Shown here piece after piece: positions 1-12,246 of a stretch of DNA of 64,000 nt. The notes below the pieces were generated by a model. The model was not told the origin of the DNA. It saw only the letters and a program-made list of their open reading frames with translations, and did not search any database. How positions within the stretch are numbered: the stretch's first letter is position 1; every line of letters starts with the position of its first letter. The DNA is from Ciborinia camelliae (lineage: Eukaryota > Ascomycota > Leotiomycetes > Helotiales > Sclerotiniaceae): positions 89,785-153,784 of the forward strand of contig JANPYM010000012.1 of assembly GCA_025890175.1 (NCBI GenBank). Direction: 5' to 3'. The translations under genes and the position numbers were made by a program.

Positions 1-906
1 GAGTTACTGGGGAAGAAAGGGGTATTTTTGGGGGGGAGAGGGTTGGTTTTTTGGGGGGTTGGGGGGGAGGAGTTATTGGGTGAGAAGGAGTTAAGAACAA
101 GAACAAAATCAAACCCGATCAACAAACCCAACCAAAGCCACCCCAAGAAAAAAGAAAGAATAAAGAAACAAGCAACAAACATACCAGCGCTCAAAGCCCC
201 GTCCAACCCCCCCACAAACCCATCCTCCACAACCACGACATTCTCCGCAATCGTAAAAAAGCCGTCATCGGCGAGCGTTCCCGGATTGAGCGTGACGGAG
301 AGATTCGCCGCGTGTGCGTGGGCGGCGATGCTGCTCATGTAGGGCGAGGATGTCGTGTCCCAGGTCGCGACGCTGTCGTCGAAGAAGATGCCCGTGAGGT
401 GGATGTCTTGGGGCGTGTAGGTGGACCAGAATTTATCTGTTGGGGGAGGGGGTGTGAGAGGAGGTTTTATGGGGTTTTATGGGGGCAGGGGAGGGGAGGG
501 GGGTTGATGTGGTGTGGGGGGATGAAGAGAAGGGAATGAAGAAATATCCAAAGGGGGATACGCCACGCGACAGGCGAATAAATGCGGAATAACCACAAAA
601 CCTCCAAACAAAATCCAAAAACATACAAGTATCCACATCCCCCGTGACATCCTCGACACTTCTCGCCATATAAGCGGTATCCACATAACCCAGGCACTTC
701 GCATTCGGAAACGCATTGAGAGAAGCCACACCATCGATATAAGCCTGATCGGGAAAAGTATGGGCCGGACCCGGACCCGAATCGGGATTGATGATGATGG
801 TGAAGTTCACGGTAGGGTGGGCGGAGAGCGCCGTGGTGACCCAGTCCCATGCTCCGGGGGATGGCCATATGTATAGGGGGAGTAGAATGAAGGAGGGGTG
901 AATCAT
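1..906 (-). CDS. Spherulation-specific family 4 (spherulin-4-like) protein, partial
   Basis: The ATG is at 906. The exons I infer are 906..627, 436..185 and 6..1, with the last running off the window. Introns have GTATGT donors and CAG acceptors. Exon 1 encodes ILLPLYIWPSPGAWDW and later INPDSGPGP, the usual start of spherulin-4-like proteins (PF12138), a TIM-barrel-like glycoside-hydrolase-related family. Exon 2 continues with GIFFDDSVATWD and SVTLNPGTLADDGFF. The exon 1 length (280 nt) and first splice phase are identical to the complete paralog at 38926-39719. The second intron (184..7) has no counterpart in that paralog, so exon 3 is less certain. No signal peptide is visible. The enzymatic activity of the family is not firmly established. 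Identification as spherulin-4-like is strong; the 3' structure is tentative. Confidence 0.8.
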
Positions 907-2495
907 TGTGGGGGTTTTCGTTGATGGGTTGGGGGTTTGGAAGGGAGGGAGGTTTAAATGTAAATGTAAATGTGTTTTACTTTAAAGTTCCAAGTTAATA
1001 ACTTGTAGCTGTAATGTTTTTGAAGATTTAAAGGTTTGAAAGTTTAAAGAAGAAAGATTCCAGGAAAGGAAAGGAAAGGAAACTTAAAACAAAAAACCAA
1101 GTCACATTCCCATCCTACATACAGGGTTGTGAATTTAACACGCGGTATTTGAAATGATATTGAATGATGGGTGCCTACTATATGAGTAATAAGATAGGTA
1201 GGTAAGTGTAACCATCACATCCATTCAGTGAATTAAATGATTTTCAAAATTCAATGTATTCAATTTTTCTGTGAAACTTGTGCATTTTACTTGTCCTAAT
1301 ATTCAGGAATTGATGATATGGATATGCATATGATATGAGATGAGATGGTAGAATAACTTGGAATGATTATCTATTCATACATTTCAGAGCCCTAAATCCC
1401 ATCATGATCTCCCGGTTTTATAGGTCTATAGGTACCTAGGTAGGTAGGTATCTACCCCCAATCCAATACACCATCGCCGCATCAAAAACCCTCCACAACA
1501 CAGTCCGAGGTCAAATCGACCACTTGGTCTAATTTGCATTCACTTAGCTTTCTTCATCAGGAGACTCTAGGATAGTGAAAGTAGGTAGGTAGATGAAGTA
1601 ACTACCAGTAGAGAAGTGCTATACTATGAATCCCCAGGTTTCGGTTCACTTATTATTAGATAGGTAGGTGCTGGGATATCAGCAGAGACTTTAATTTTTC
1701 CCGTTCAAGTTTTCCTTTCCTCTTCTTAGCTAACCTAGGTATCTATAGTTTTTATCTTAATTTTCCAGATCAGATCAACACTCTCGATTGGTTTCCCTTT
1801 GAGATAGAATGGAATGGAATGGAATGGAAAAGAAAAGAACTATACCATCTCTTGCAATTATATGACTCCGTAATAGATTCCATAATAGGTTCCATAATCG
1901 ATTACAGAATCCACATCCACAAATTATCATGTTTCTCCCAGTGTCAGTGAATGCCATATACATCCCAAAGTACCTAGGTCCGGGTATCAATGAAGGTCTC
2001 AAATCAAGAAAATGCCATCCTGATTAATCTCCAGACGCATTGAAGAAACTCAAAATAATCAAACAAAGCAACATAGACACTCCCCTAGAAGATCCCAAAC
2101 CACATATCAACTTGAGACTACATCTCTCATTTACCATTTCACGTGGCGACTAGCCATTTGGTCCATCATTTGAAAAACAAAATATCACCACAAATTTGAT
2201 ATGGATTTCTTATCTCCATCTTAATAATCTTTGGATTTGTAGGAAATTAAATTTATTGATCTCCTGGTGTGTATGAGGAAACGGGATATAAAAAGTCACG
2301 TCTCCGCGAAATATTAGATCTATCTATCTCTATCCTCGCACCAAATAGAATTTTCTGGCTTGGAAGAAAGTCACTTGCCTCCCGAGTATGAGTAAACCAG
2401 ATATCAAAGGGAAAGCCACGCCTCTGCAAAAAAATCTAAGATCCATCTTCTTCCATCCAGCAAATAACACACTCAAAGTCTATAGCATAAATCCT
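907..2495. other. Intergenic, no gene seen
   Basis: This is AT-rich DNA with short ATGTAA, GGTA and GAATG repeats, including GGTAGGTAGG near 1440 and a GGAATGGAAT run near 1808. I see no reading frame resembling a protein. The forward frame over 2388-3323 is antisense to the dioxygenase gene and is a shadow. Confidence 0.6.
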
Positions 2496-3776
2496 TCAAG
2501 CCTCATCTCTGAAAGGGCCCACAGGATTTTCCAATCTCTTGACAAAGATACCCTCCCTAACATCCCCTTCCACGCCACCCATAGCACCCGTAGTTCTAAA
2601 GCCCAACATAGCCTTAACCCGATCATTCAAGCCGGCCTCAACATCCTTTCTCAAAGAGAGGAAGTAATTTTCCTGCTGCCTAATAAACGATCGCATAAAG
2701 AACATGAAAACGACGGGTCTCTCGCCATCCTCTTCGCGATTCGGTCCCGTCGCATGCCACAATCGCGAATCGAAGCAGAGAGCCGTGCCCGCGGGTCCCT
2801 GAGCGGCGACCGATCCCGCGTGCTCATACACATCAGCCGGGGCGACATTGCCAAGATGCGAGCAGGGAAAGACGCGCGTGCCGCCATTCTTCTCCGTGAC
2901 ATCTTCCAAGAACCACAAGATGTTCATGCCGAACATGAGATCGCGCATCGGGGGTTGAATGGCCACCTGATCCGTGTGCAATTGCATGGCTTCATTCCCC
3001 GGCCGCGCGATGTTCACCGCGTAACTATGGAGCAGGGCTTGTTCGCCCAGGAACTCGGGCACGATCTCATCGATCAACGGATGTTCCAACCAATCCACAA
3101 ATTCCTGTCCTTTGTTCACCAGAGACCAGACTCGCTGATTGGGAGCGTTAGGTCCTCCGTCATTGGTTGCCACTCCGGCTTTGGTTTCTCCGGCGGCTTG
3201 AAGCTTGATAGCCCGCTTGTACCTTGCGATTTCTTCAGGGGAAAGTGCATTTTTCAAAAGCCCATAGCCGAATTCTCGCATATCGGCCTTGACTTGTTCA
3301 AGGTCTTCCGTTGGCTGGGGTAATCTTTCGGTTCCTGTAAATTTCTGGACTGGAGATGGAGGGTTTGGCGTTAACAAGTCGCCGAATTTGATGGCCATTT
3401 TCATATCGCCTTGAGGCAAAGATACTTCATGGAAAAAGGCATCTTTGAACAGTCCGTAGCGAGCTTCAAGTTTGCCTTCGTAAAACTCAATGATGTAAAT
3501 AGATTTGGTTTTGAAACTACAATCTGGTTTCTCATCCGTGCTATCCAATAACTTGGGTGTCTCTCCACGTGCGTCAACGATGATGTCCGGTTTTGATGGA
3601 TTGATGTTGACGATGAGGAGACCTTTGATAACGCTCATGAGAGGAAGTTTTTCTTTGATAATAGAGACCGCTCGATTATATTGAGCTTCACTTTTATCGG
3701 GGTTGTATTTAGGGCCACCTTTCCCAGTGAGGATGGGGAGCGAGATTTGCTCAGTGGTGGTAGCTGATGGTGCCAT
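2496..3776 (-). CDS. SCP2 sterol-carrier domain fused to a phytanoyl-CoA dioxygenase (PhyH) domain
   Basis: Single uninterrupted frame of 426 aa with an ATG at 3776. Residues about 35-140 look like an SCP2 lipid-binding domain: KPDCSF at 83-88, then a KLEARYGLFKDAFF stretch and QGDMKMAIKFGDLL. Residues about 165-360 look like PhyH, a non-haem Fe(II)/2-oxoglutarate oxygenase. The candidate iron ligands are H267 and D269 in LHTDQ and H341 in RLWHATG, with ERPV just after as the likely 2-oxoglutarate-side region. Both halves suggest hydroxylation of a bound lipid or other hydrophobic substrate. The C-terminus (FRDEA) is not a PTS1 signal, so a peroxisomal location is not supported by the sequence. 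The fold assignments are confident; the substrate is unknown. Confidence 0.85.
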   Translation of the reverse strand: MAPSATTTEQISLPILTGKGGPKYNPDKSEAQYNRAVSIIKEKLPLMSVIKGLLIVNINPSKPDIIVDARGETPKLLDSTDEKPDCSFKTKSIYIIEFYEGKLEARYGLFKDAFFHEVSLPQGDMKMAIKFGDLLTPNPPSPVQKFTGTERLPQPTEDLEQVKADMREFGYGLLKNALSPEEIARYKRAIKLQAAGETKAGVATNDGGPNAPNQRVWSLVNKGQEFVDWLEHPLIDEIVPEFLGEQALLHSYAVNIARPGNEAMQLHTDQVAIQPPMRDLMFGMNILWFLEDVTEKNGGTRVFPCSHLGNVAPADVYEHAGSVAAQGPAGTALCFDSRLWHATGPNREEDGERPVVFMFFMRSFIRQQENYFLSLRKDVEAGLNDRVKAMLGFRTTGAMGGVEGDVREGIFVKRLENPVGPFRDEA

Positions 3777-5470
3777 GATGAGATTGATGAGGTTGAAAGA
3801 CCTTTGAGGTTAAGGAAGAAAAAAAACAGGGAAGCGTGTGGTGACTTCTAGAAAAATAGGAACCGTGAAGGAGTTTTGAGGTGAAGTTAAAAAAAATACA
3901 AAGTGTCGACTCCTCAGAGTTCTTGGAGTGATATATATCAATACTTTTGAATCGTCTACAATTATATGGGGCCGGCCTACACCAATCATCCAGCACATGC
4001 CTCGTCTCGGCCTCTATTTTGATTGGTTGAGAAGATTACAAGAAGCCGAATCCCTTCCCTTCCATTCTCTTCCTGTCCTCATGGCAGATGCCCACCCTGA
4101 TCCACAACCTTCTCAATCTCTATCAAGAAGGTCAACCCCTCCGCCGAGTCCCCTCCTGCCTACCCTGGTTCATACCCAGTGCCAACTCTAGTTCACCTTT
4201 CTCAAAAGAGACGACGAGCGGCTTAAAATCACGAGTCATAGGCGCTAAACCTTAAAGAAATACACTTTTTTCGCCGAGATTTTCCAAAAAGGGTCAAAAA
4301 ATGCCAAGAAATTAGCGTATGAATCGACCGAAGCGATCGATAGATACAGTCAACCTCGTAGTAGTAACATGCATATGCAGCCGTCGAAATACAGAAGTCT
4401 TCTACAAGGATTGAATTTGAGCAGCCCCTCTCTCGTGCGGCTAGCCCCGCATTCAAGGTCGGCATGGGTTCATATTATTGAGAACACGCCAGCGGACGTG
4501 ACAAAGATGCAGCATGCATATGCAGGTGAACAAACACGGAGAGAGTACCGAGTAGTTTGTCAATTGTTATCAGTAGTAGGAGGAGAAAATATATATGTAC
4601 CCATATTCCATATTTCAATGTCCACTTGCATTTGGGACAACAAATCGTAGGTAGTATGAGATGAGCTATCAACTACCATCTAACAAACCGAATCTAGACA
4701 CTCGGAATCCTAGACTGATAACAACCAATATTTAGATATGCCATTTACTTTTTTGTATTGTAGCTCCTATCTACATTTGGATTCAACATTCAACACGGGT
4801 GGACTAGAACGAGGAAATTGCAGGTGGATCTTGTAAACAAGCAAAATACAAAAATGTGACAGCCCAAATAATTTACAAAAACCCGCAAAGCATCTCGGGG
4901 GGACTTCACCCCAGACTTAACATTAGAAAACCCGACAGGGCGGACAACTACGGAGTAAAGAGAGTCAAGAGCATGGGGCAAAAGTCGAGTCTAAATCTTC
5001 CGAAAGATGGGCCTTGAACTGGTTTGAATTACTTCTCTGTTCATCACACCGTTGTAGTTGTGGGTCTGCTGTCGGGGGTCCAGAAAAATGGGTTCCAACA
5101 TTTCTGAATAAATTTTATACCCATTCATTGCTCTATGAAAACTATAGATGCATCGGTCAGCATGAATCTCGTTGCGTGGAGTGATTGATTACAAGAGTCT
5201 ATTATCCTAGGGCTCAAAAATACATACGCCGTTACTGATTCCATCTCTTAATATTTTTTTTAAAGCCCCCCTTCACTAAAAGTGCCCTTTTCGCCTGGTA
5301 TATCCTTTCTTAACCTTGTAAATGTTCAAGCATATTTGAATGATTGACCCCATGGGATGACACTCATCCTGAAATGCCCATTCCAAAATGCATGTGTAAT
5401 GATCATCAATTATTTCCCTCTCGAAACCTTTACCCCTTTGCACCGTTTCGCCAAATCCCCAATTCATCCC
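3777..5470. other. Intergenic, no gene seen
   Basis: Several short frames of 60-90 codons lie here on both strands. None shows a family motif, a plausible intron or biased codon use. I see no RNA gene. The stretch next to 3777 is probably the dioxygenase promoter. Confidence 0.5.
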
Positions 5471-7508
5471 TCACACCCCCGTGTCCAACGCCCATGCAGC
5501 TAAATTCCTATAGCTATTCATGATGTTCTCATCTAGCAATTTCGGCCGTAGAATCGAACACTGTTCCGGTGGCCTTAAATGCACACCACTTGCTATTATC
5601 CCTGCGGAACTATCATAGAGTTCTGGATGCCTTTCAAAAAACACGGGATCTAGTTTGTATTGTGCCACGCCTTGATCCATCCCTAGAGCTACGAAAGTTG
5701 AAAGTGCCAGTTCCTTTGAATTAAATAGAGCGGTGACATTTGGCGCTGGCAATGCTGCAAGAGAGGTCTCCATGGTGATGCCGCGCATGATACTCCCTTC
5801 TCGCATTTGCTTGTTAAGTTCGAAGCTAGCTCGACAGAGCTCCGACCACGACATGTTATTTTCATTTGAAAACGTTGATGATACTTTGGTTCCTTCGGGA
5901 GAAATAGATCGAACTAGATCCCAAACACCTATATACCCTTTTGCAGCATTAACTCCCATAACAAGTTTGGACACATCAGCTTCCACCACATAACTATTCC
6001 CAATCTCGCAAATAATCTGATCCAGGCATGGGTTGGCTGAGTGGCAAAGAATAAGCTTGTCTCGTAATGATGGGAATGGTATCCAATCTATTATCGCTGG
6101 ATGAGTAATGGACATCTGTAACTTCGTGGGTATCCATGCTGCATTTGCGGCAAGTTCGGCATATGTAGCAGCTGTTGGATTTACATGATATGTGATGATT
6201 TTGGTGACAGGTATGTGAGCTTTAGTGGCAAAATGCCAAGCTCTCATCGCAGGCCATGATGCGCAAATGAAGGTAGATAGCATGAAATATGCCGAGTTCA
6301 AAAGGCTACTGACAATAAGCTCAGGTCGTTTCAAATCGAGATCTTCCATGGAGCAATATTCAAGTGGAAGAAGAGCGCACCTTTCATTACTGCGATTCAA
6401 TGCTGGTGATTTGCTCAACTTTTGCCTCAAGAGATTTTCGAAAACGGTAATATGATCTGACCAAGGCGAATTTGTGCGATTGAATTGTAAAGCTTGCTCT
6501 TGCGGTATCATGGAATCATTTCCTAGGTAACTATTATACTGTACCGGCCCCATCATATGTTCATATGAGGTTGAAATTGTCAAGTTCATTGGACTGAAGC
6601 TTTCAGGTTTAGAAAAATGAGGAATATCATTTGAAGATAATCGTGGGACAGTGGATGTGATGAGAGTCTCATTTTCGATATGGTCATTGTCGTGAATGTT
6701 GGGTTGGGATGATCGCTGTTTCGGGGAGAGAACGAGAGGCTGTGTTTGCAATGGGTCATTCGTGGCAGGTATGTCGGAGAAATCATAAAAGGTAGAGTTT
6801 AATGATGTTTCGTTCTCAGAAGTCCATTCACGTTGTACATCGTTTTGGGCAGGCGGTGCTTCAGGTTCGGCATCATCACTATCATCATGGCTATGAGACG
6901 TAGGCTCAAGATCTGGGGTGGATTTCTGCTGAGGTTGACATATCAATTAGTCCAGTCATTTAAACTAAGAAGGTTGAATTGGGAATGTGCATGTTGGGGA
7001 GATTGGTCGACCATTCGAGATGAACCTACCTCGATACCCAAAGAATATGCGACAGAGTCTGCGAGGGCTTTTAATGTCACCTGAAAGCTCTCCAATTTCT
7101 TATGACAATCGAGTAATTGACTACGCAATGTTTTGTTTGTTTCTTCCAGCTTAGCATTTTGATCTGATTCCGGCTTTGATGCCCATTCTAGTTTTTTCTC
7201 GAGATCTTTGATGTATAATGATTGTCGAGCTCGAAAGGCTTTCTGCGAGAGACGATTTCGTAATTTTCTATTCCCAGTTAGTTGTTAGTCACTTGATCGT
7301 AAGTAATGATAGCAATTTCAATGGTAGAATGGTAGTACTGTAAGGTTAGAGGAGGATCTTGAAGGTTGGGGGTTGGACGTTGGACGTTGAAAGTAGATAG
7401 ATGAAGGGGCTTCCAAAATCGGCAACTTGCTTACCTATTTTCCGATGCGGCATTATTTACAGGTTCTACCCTAACCTTCTTCATTGAACCTGCACAGTGT
7501 TCAACCAT
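5471..7508 (-). CDS. bZIP transcription factor with DUF3425-type C-terminal domain
   Basis: Three exons: 7508..7435, 7267..7030 and 6928..5471, giving 589 aa. The first intron (donor GTAAGC, acceptor ATAG) splits the basic region, and splicing yields ENRKLRNRLSQKAFRARQ (residues about 23-40), a textbook N-x-x-S-Q-x-x-F-R-x-R bZIP DNA-binding motif. A leucine-rich coiled coil follows to about residue 95. The middle is acidic and Ser/Asn/Pro-rich. Residues about 330-480 match the fungal DUF3425 fold, with HPAIIDWIPFPSLRDKLI at 380-397 as its hallmark. This architecture is common in ascomycete nuclear regulators. The target genes cannot be read from sequence. The second intron starts GTAGGT and ends CCTCAG. 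All splice phases agree and keep the frame open, so the model is good. Confidence 0.88.
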
Positions 7509-8348
7509 GATATCGGGATTGAAACTTGAATCCCATAAATATAAATTACTGTAATGGTATTAATGGTATTAATGGTATGGATCGGATTCGTATTCCGTAT
7601 ATCTAACAGTTCCGGTACGGAGTAGGTCGGTTGCATTCAATACTGTAAGCTTTAATTTATTGTGAAGTGACATCTGAAGGAAATTTTGGGGCAAAGAATG
7701 GCAAGTATGCAGGTGCTTGCTTGTTTTGGGAACCCTGACATGTTCGATAGGGCTATAGGCCAGGTAGGCTAGTGGGGATCCGTTTTTGACACTCCCGTTT
7801 AGTGGCTACGATTCAAAAATAGGGTTGATAGGCTTGTCTAGTCGTCTCACGGGAAGCATATTCCCGATCATTACCAAGTTTCAGGGGTTTTTTACTACCG
7901 TTAGTTTCGGTACTCATATGTGGATAGGGACAGGGACAGCGAGAGTGATGATGACAATGATTTGAAATCACTACTATTTCCATTGTCCTATACTCTTTTG
8001 ATATTCCAATCCTTCAAAGATCCAAATATATCCAGTTGATATATTGTGCTTTGTTTCTCCCCCAGTTTGAAAAATACGGTCCTGCCGCTCTATAATACAT
8101 CTATATTTCCGTCAAATTCAAATGGGTATCTGCTTGAAGTAAGAAGCTAATCTTCGATTACAAAACATGCGAGGACATTAGCCCATCAAATAAAAAAGGC
8201 TCCACGTACTCTGACCTGGAAGTGAACAATAAAGTCTGTAACTCTGGTGTTCAAGCGCATCGTGTCCTGCTTCTCCCCTCGTAACCTTCCCTCTTCTTCG
8301 TGTTGTGCCATGCACGAAGGCCAATGACCAAACTCATGGAGGGTATAG
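7509..8348. other. Intergenic between bZIP and receptor genes
   Basis: No gene seen. It holds a TGGTATTAA repeat near 7555 and otherwise unremarkable DNA that should contain the bZIP promoter and the 3' end of the receptor gene. Confidence 0.5.
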
Positions 8349-9821
8349 TTAACTACCAGATCTGATATCTGTAACGGTCTTTTCAGATTCAAAATCACTG
8401 GAAAGTCTCGAGTCCGAACCCATCTCGTGCTGAAGTGTATATTCAGTCGTTACATGAATCGCAAACTCATCATCATTCTCAGCAACAATATGTTCCTGAC
8501 TCGAGGAACTTGCTGACAGTTCCTTATTCTTCACGTCGACACTGTCCTTTTTCCCCTTCTTGGGCCAATTTACAGAACGTCCAAGTTCAATGTACTGGCG
8601 ACCACTAACTCCTCTTTGCGCATCATTGGAACCAGTTATAGTGGTGATATTACCCCCAACTGATTTCCGGGTGGCAGGGTCTAAGCGACTAGCTGCAGCG
8701 GTTTTACGATCCATGTGGGTTGTCTCGTTCATAGTGCTCTCGATCCAGCTCGATCTGTTGAATAGCGGTTTAATTCCTGGGGCCGTGGCTGTAATGACCG
8801 ATATAAAAGACTCGCGAAGTGCCCAAGAGGTAGCAGTTGATAAAGATCCAATATCGCCGAGTGAAAAGTATACTCGTAGGATAACTGCGACTATAACAAA
8901 GATACCAGAGCAAAATAGAACTCCGAGGATCAATTTTCGGTATAGAGGCATCCGTGCTGCGAATAGAATTGGGAGGGGAATAGCCATGACTCCTAGATCC
9001 GATCTAAAATCGTAATCTTAGCAGTTACCTTCACATCACTTGTTTCACTTGGGATTACTTACAAGATATTAAGAGTTCCAATGAGTGCGTGATTTGGTTT
9101 GCGAAGAATGCAATTATCTAAGTAATGATCAGTCTTACGTACGATGAGATTGAAAATGGGTATTTACCACCAGGATACGGATTGACTTGCCAGTTCCTCT
9201 GAATTGGAGTGCACACTGCAAAATGGGCAATTATGCAAGTAGTGTATGAGAAGATACAAAATGCACTCACGATTTTCATCAGCTTGTGTTGCCATAAGCC
9301 AAGTCTGAATGATAAGTAAGTTAGACAATCTAGACTTTGTATTAGTCTCTGGGGTAAACGTACGTAAGTCGGTAGTAAAGTGAAAGAAGCACTGCTTTTA
9401 ATGTCCAAGTGAGTGTTATATAACATATCCAAGCAATAAACAAGCATTTAGACCCAAGACTAAGATCATGAGCTTTTTCCGGGGGAACTAATGGTGCAGT
9501 AGTAGCTGTGAGCCCTACAATACTACCAAGTCTTCCTATAATCGAAGTTAGCTTGATGTAAGTACATACTGGAGGCAATATCTGAAATCATACCATCAGC
9601 ATAAGTTAAGGCAGCATCGAGGGCGTAGAAAATCTGCAACTGGTTAGTCTATGATAGTGCCAAGGTGGGCATGATGACCTTACCATTCCAATAAAGCAGA
9701 AAAGGTCATCATAAGTAAAATTCTCGAATCCAACCGTCTTCCATCTTGCGAAGAATCTGAGGATGAATGCCGCTGTCCCCACACACACAACAAATCCTAC
9801 CCATAGCTCTATATAGGCCAT
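8349..9821 (-). CDS. PTH11-like fungal rhodopsin-domain membrane protein
   Basis: Six exons, 9821..9684, 9633..9594, 9535..9364, 9304..9168, 9117..9063 and 9003..8349, give 398 aa. All introns are GT-AG, 49-63 nt long, and all phases agree. The protein has several hydrophobic helices. Typical family landmarks appear in order: FILRFFARWK and YDDLF early, a helix ending LKAVLLSLYYRL, then FSYTTCIIAHFAVCTPIQ, then LNILSDLGVMAIPLPILF and LGVLFCSGIFVIVAVILR. This matches the integral-membrane rhodopsin/PTH11 class of fungal receptors, here without an N-terminal CFEM domain. The C-terminal 150 residues are a polar, Ser-rich cytoplasmic tail. The ligand is unknown. An extra upstream exon cannot be excluded, but the ATG is well placed. 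Confidence 0.85.
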
Positions 9822-11107
9822 GTTATCGTAAAGAATTATTTGTAAGATGAAGTGAAAAGAAACATATTAACTTAATAGTTCTTTGATGTGAGTAAAGGGG
9901 TAAGAGAGTAAAATAAGTTATCCAGAATATAAATGCGAGTATAGAAGCTGTAGATTAACTTTAAACAACATACCACATTTGACCCGAGGACATCTCCATC
10001 TTATTAATCTCATCGTATCTACGAGGGGAAGAGAGTACTTTAATTCGCTGGAAGTCTCTTTGAGGTCCCCGAAAAGAAGATCAATTTCAACCATGGATTT
10101 GGGGCTGGCCCCACCACTTTCGCTAATGGAAGGTACCGACGTATGGAGATTCGAGAAGAACAAAAGTCTGTTCTGCCCACTTTCAGTTCATTGATCCTTA
10201 ACATACCGGTATATGAATTCGCATTTTCTACTATATAAAGCCGAATTGGTCTCGTTGATCTCTGAGGGTTTGTACTCATCTTGGTGAGAATAAAGACCAT
10301 CTCATCCTCTAATTTCTGGGTCAATGTTCAAATCTCCCGTAACCTACCTAAGCAGGCTGTCTTTTTTGCACTGCATATCTTTTTCTATGACGATAATCGC
10401 CCTCACACGGTACCAACCATGGAGTCCATTATCGCGAGAACCTCGAACATCTGACGACCGCCGGAGACCGCTTGGCCACCCCTCATCTACACCAAGCACC
10501 CTGTATCCTACAATCTAGGCGAGAAAATTTCGGTAAAATATTGGATATAGACTTTGCATCAAGTCCGATTTCTTGATGCAAAAATCTCTTCCTCGTACCC
10601 ACCTTGATTTTTTCATAAGTTGAGCGGGTGATAAAGCTGAGAGATCAGGAAGACGGGAAGATTTAAAGTTCAAGACAATGCCTCGCGTAGAGAAGAAATA
10701 TTGCTTCCGGAATTGTAAAGCTACAGGGGATGGCTTGGGCCGCATGGTCCCCCAGCTCGTAAAGAATAATCATGTGTAATCCGAATCTGCCGGCACCACT
10801 GATCTCTGTCATTAATAAGGGGGGGATAGGGAGATGTTGATCTCTCAACCCACACGGTTTCTTATAACTGAACAACCAATACGAAGGATTATACCTACAG
10901 ACTACAGTATATGCATAGCAAGTCTAAGGAGTATGAACTTTAAGCTTTTCCGTATCCGAAATTAACTTTAAACCTAATTAGATATAAGCTTTAACCCTTG
11001 CTAGAATCTCGGAGGTTTCCTCGTCTTTGAGCGACGATTAGATTAAGGATTCAAATGCCTTCCTAGTTTGTTTAAACGCCAATTTACAAAGTTGAAATTC
11101 ACAACTA
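9822..11107. other. Intergenic, no gene seen
   Basis: Short frames at 9918-10324 and 10515-10875 have no recognisable motif and no conserved-looking splice structure. DNA from 10900 to 11100 becomes AT-rich toward the inverted-repeat element. Confidence 0.45.
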
Positions 11108-11479
11108 CAGCAAAACCTCTCTATAAGGATCCTCTATATAAGGATAACCTCTCTATTAGGATTAAATTTTGGGTCTTGTTAAATTTTAGGTGTAGAAAAT
11201 GCTAATATCCCTATATCCTTTCTATAGGGATTATCCTTTGTAGTTGAAGGTCCCAAAATTAAAATCTAGTTTATAATAGACCTTTTCTAAAAATATTTAT
11301 AAAAATATTTATAAAAATTATATTGAGTTTATACTCGATCGGAATTAATCGAGCTAAATTACTTATCCAGTAGGTCAAAATGTTACCCCACCGGGATTAG
11401 CCGGAACTTTATAAAAGGATACCTCTTTATATCCTTATATTTGGCGCTAAAAAAACATTCTTATAGAGAGGTTTTGCTG
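11108..11479. mobile_element. 372-bp MITE-like element with TA target duplication
   Basis: The left end reads CAGCAAAACCTCTCTATAAG, and the right end is its reverse complement; 20 of the first 22 bases match. Both sides are flanked by TA (11106-11107 and 11480-11481), the target duplication of Tc1/mariner/pogo-type DNA transposons. Inside, variants of CCTCTCTATAAGGAT recur near both ends as subterminal repeats. There is no coding capacity, so it would need a transposase from elsewhere. AT-rich content may reflect repeat-induced point mutation. Confidence 0.8.
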
Positions 11480-12246
11480 TACTTGTAGTCTAATTATCTC
11501 TTCGGATTCGGAGCCTGGCGGACACTGTCCAGTGGGCGCTTCGTGTAAAGTAGTCCGCATCCCTAACTATTTATTTGGAATCCTTTCTATTTTAGATTCA
11601 TTTGATTATCAAAATTGAAGCTATTCGCAATTTGAAAAACGGATTTGAAATCAACTTATTTATCTATACGTTATTCTAAGTTGATTTTGCTTTTCTCAAA
11701 ATCAACGCACAGACAGACCATTAGAGAGTATCCTTCGAGCAGATAGGGTATACAAAACTTGAAAGAGCCTAAAGTATCCCCTTCCATCGTTATGGTTGTC
11801 ATTTTGTTCGAAGACTTTTTTATACTACATGCTGATTGATTTTCCCCGTGGTAGGGGCTAAAATAAGGGATAAACGGAGACGATGGAGGGGATAATCTCA
11901 AAACCATCCTGAAAGCAACCTTCATACAAGAACAGATGAACCATTCCAATAATTCCAATTCCAATCCTATCTACCTTATTTTCCCCATCCCTCCATCCAT
12001 CCATCCATCCATCCATCTACTCCTCACCTCAAGATATCCAACTAAATCAACCGACCAGCCAACCAGCCAGCAAGCCAGTCTTCATTACATACATACTGTA
12101 GATAAATACCTATCAAATCAATAAATACATCATGAATGATTCAGGATAAGAACTTTTGTCGGTCTATATGTAAGTCAATCTTTTAACTTTATTCTCTTAC
12201 TCTTCTACTCTCCTACTCTTCTATTCTCCCACTCTCCTCTCAAAAA
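11480..12246. other. Intergenic, low complexity
   Basis: Contains a CCATCCAT tract at about 11990-12015 and Thr/Pro-coding simple sequence. I see no gene. Confidence 0.5.

Noticed and set aside
2388..3323. 311-codon plus-strand frame
   Set aside because: It is antisense to the SCP2-dioxygenase gene, whose protein has clear family motifs. The forward frame has none.
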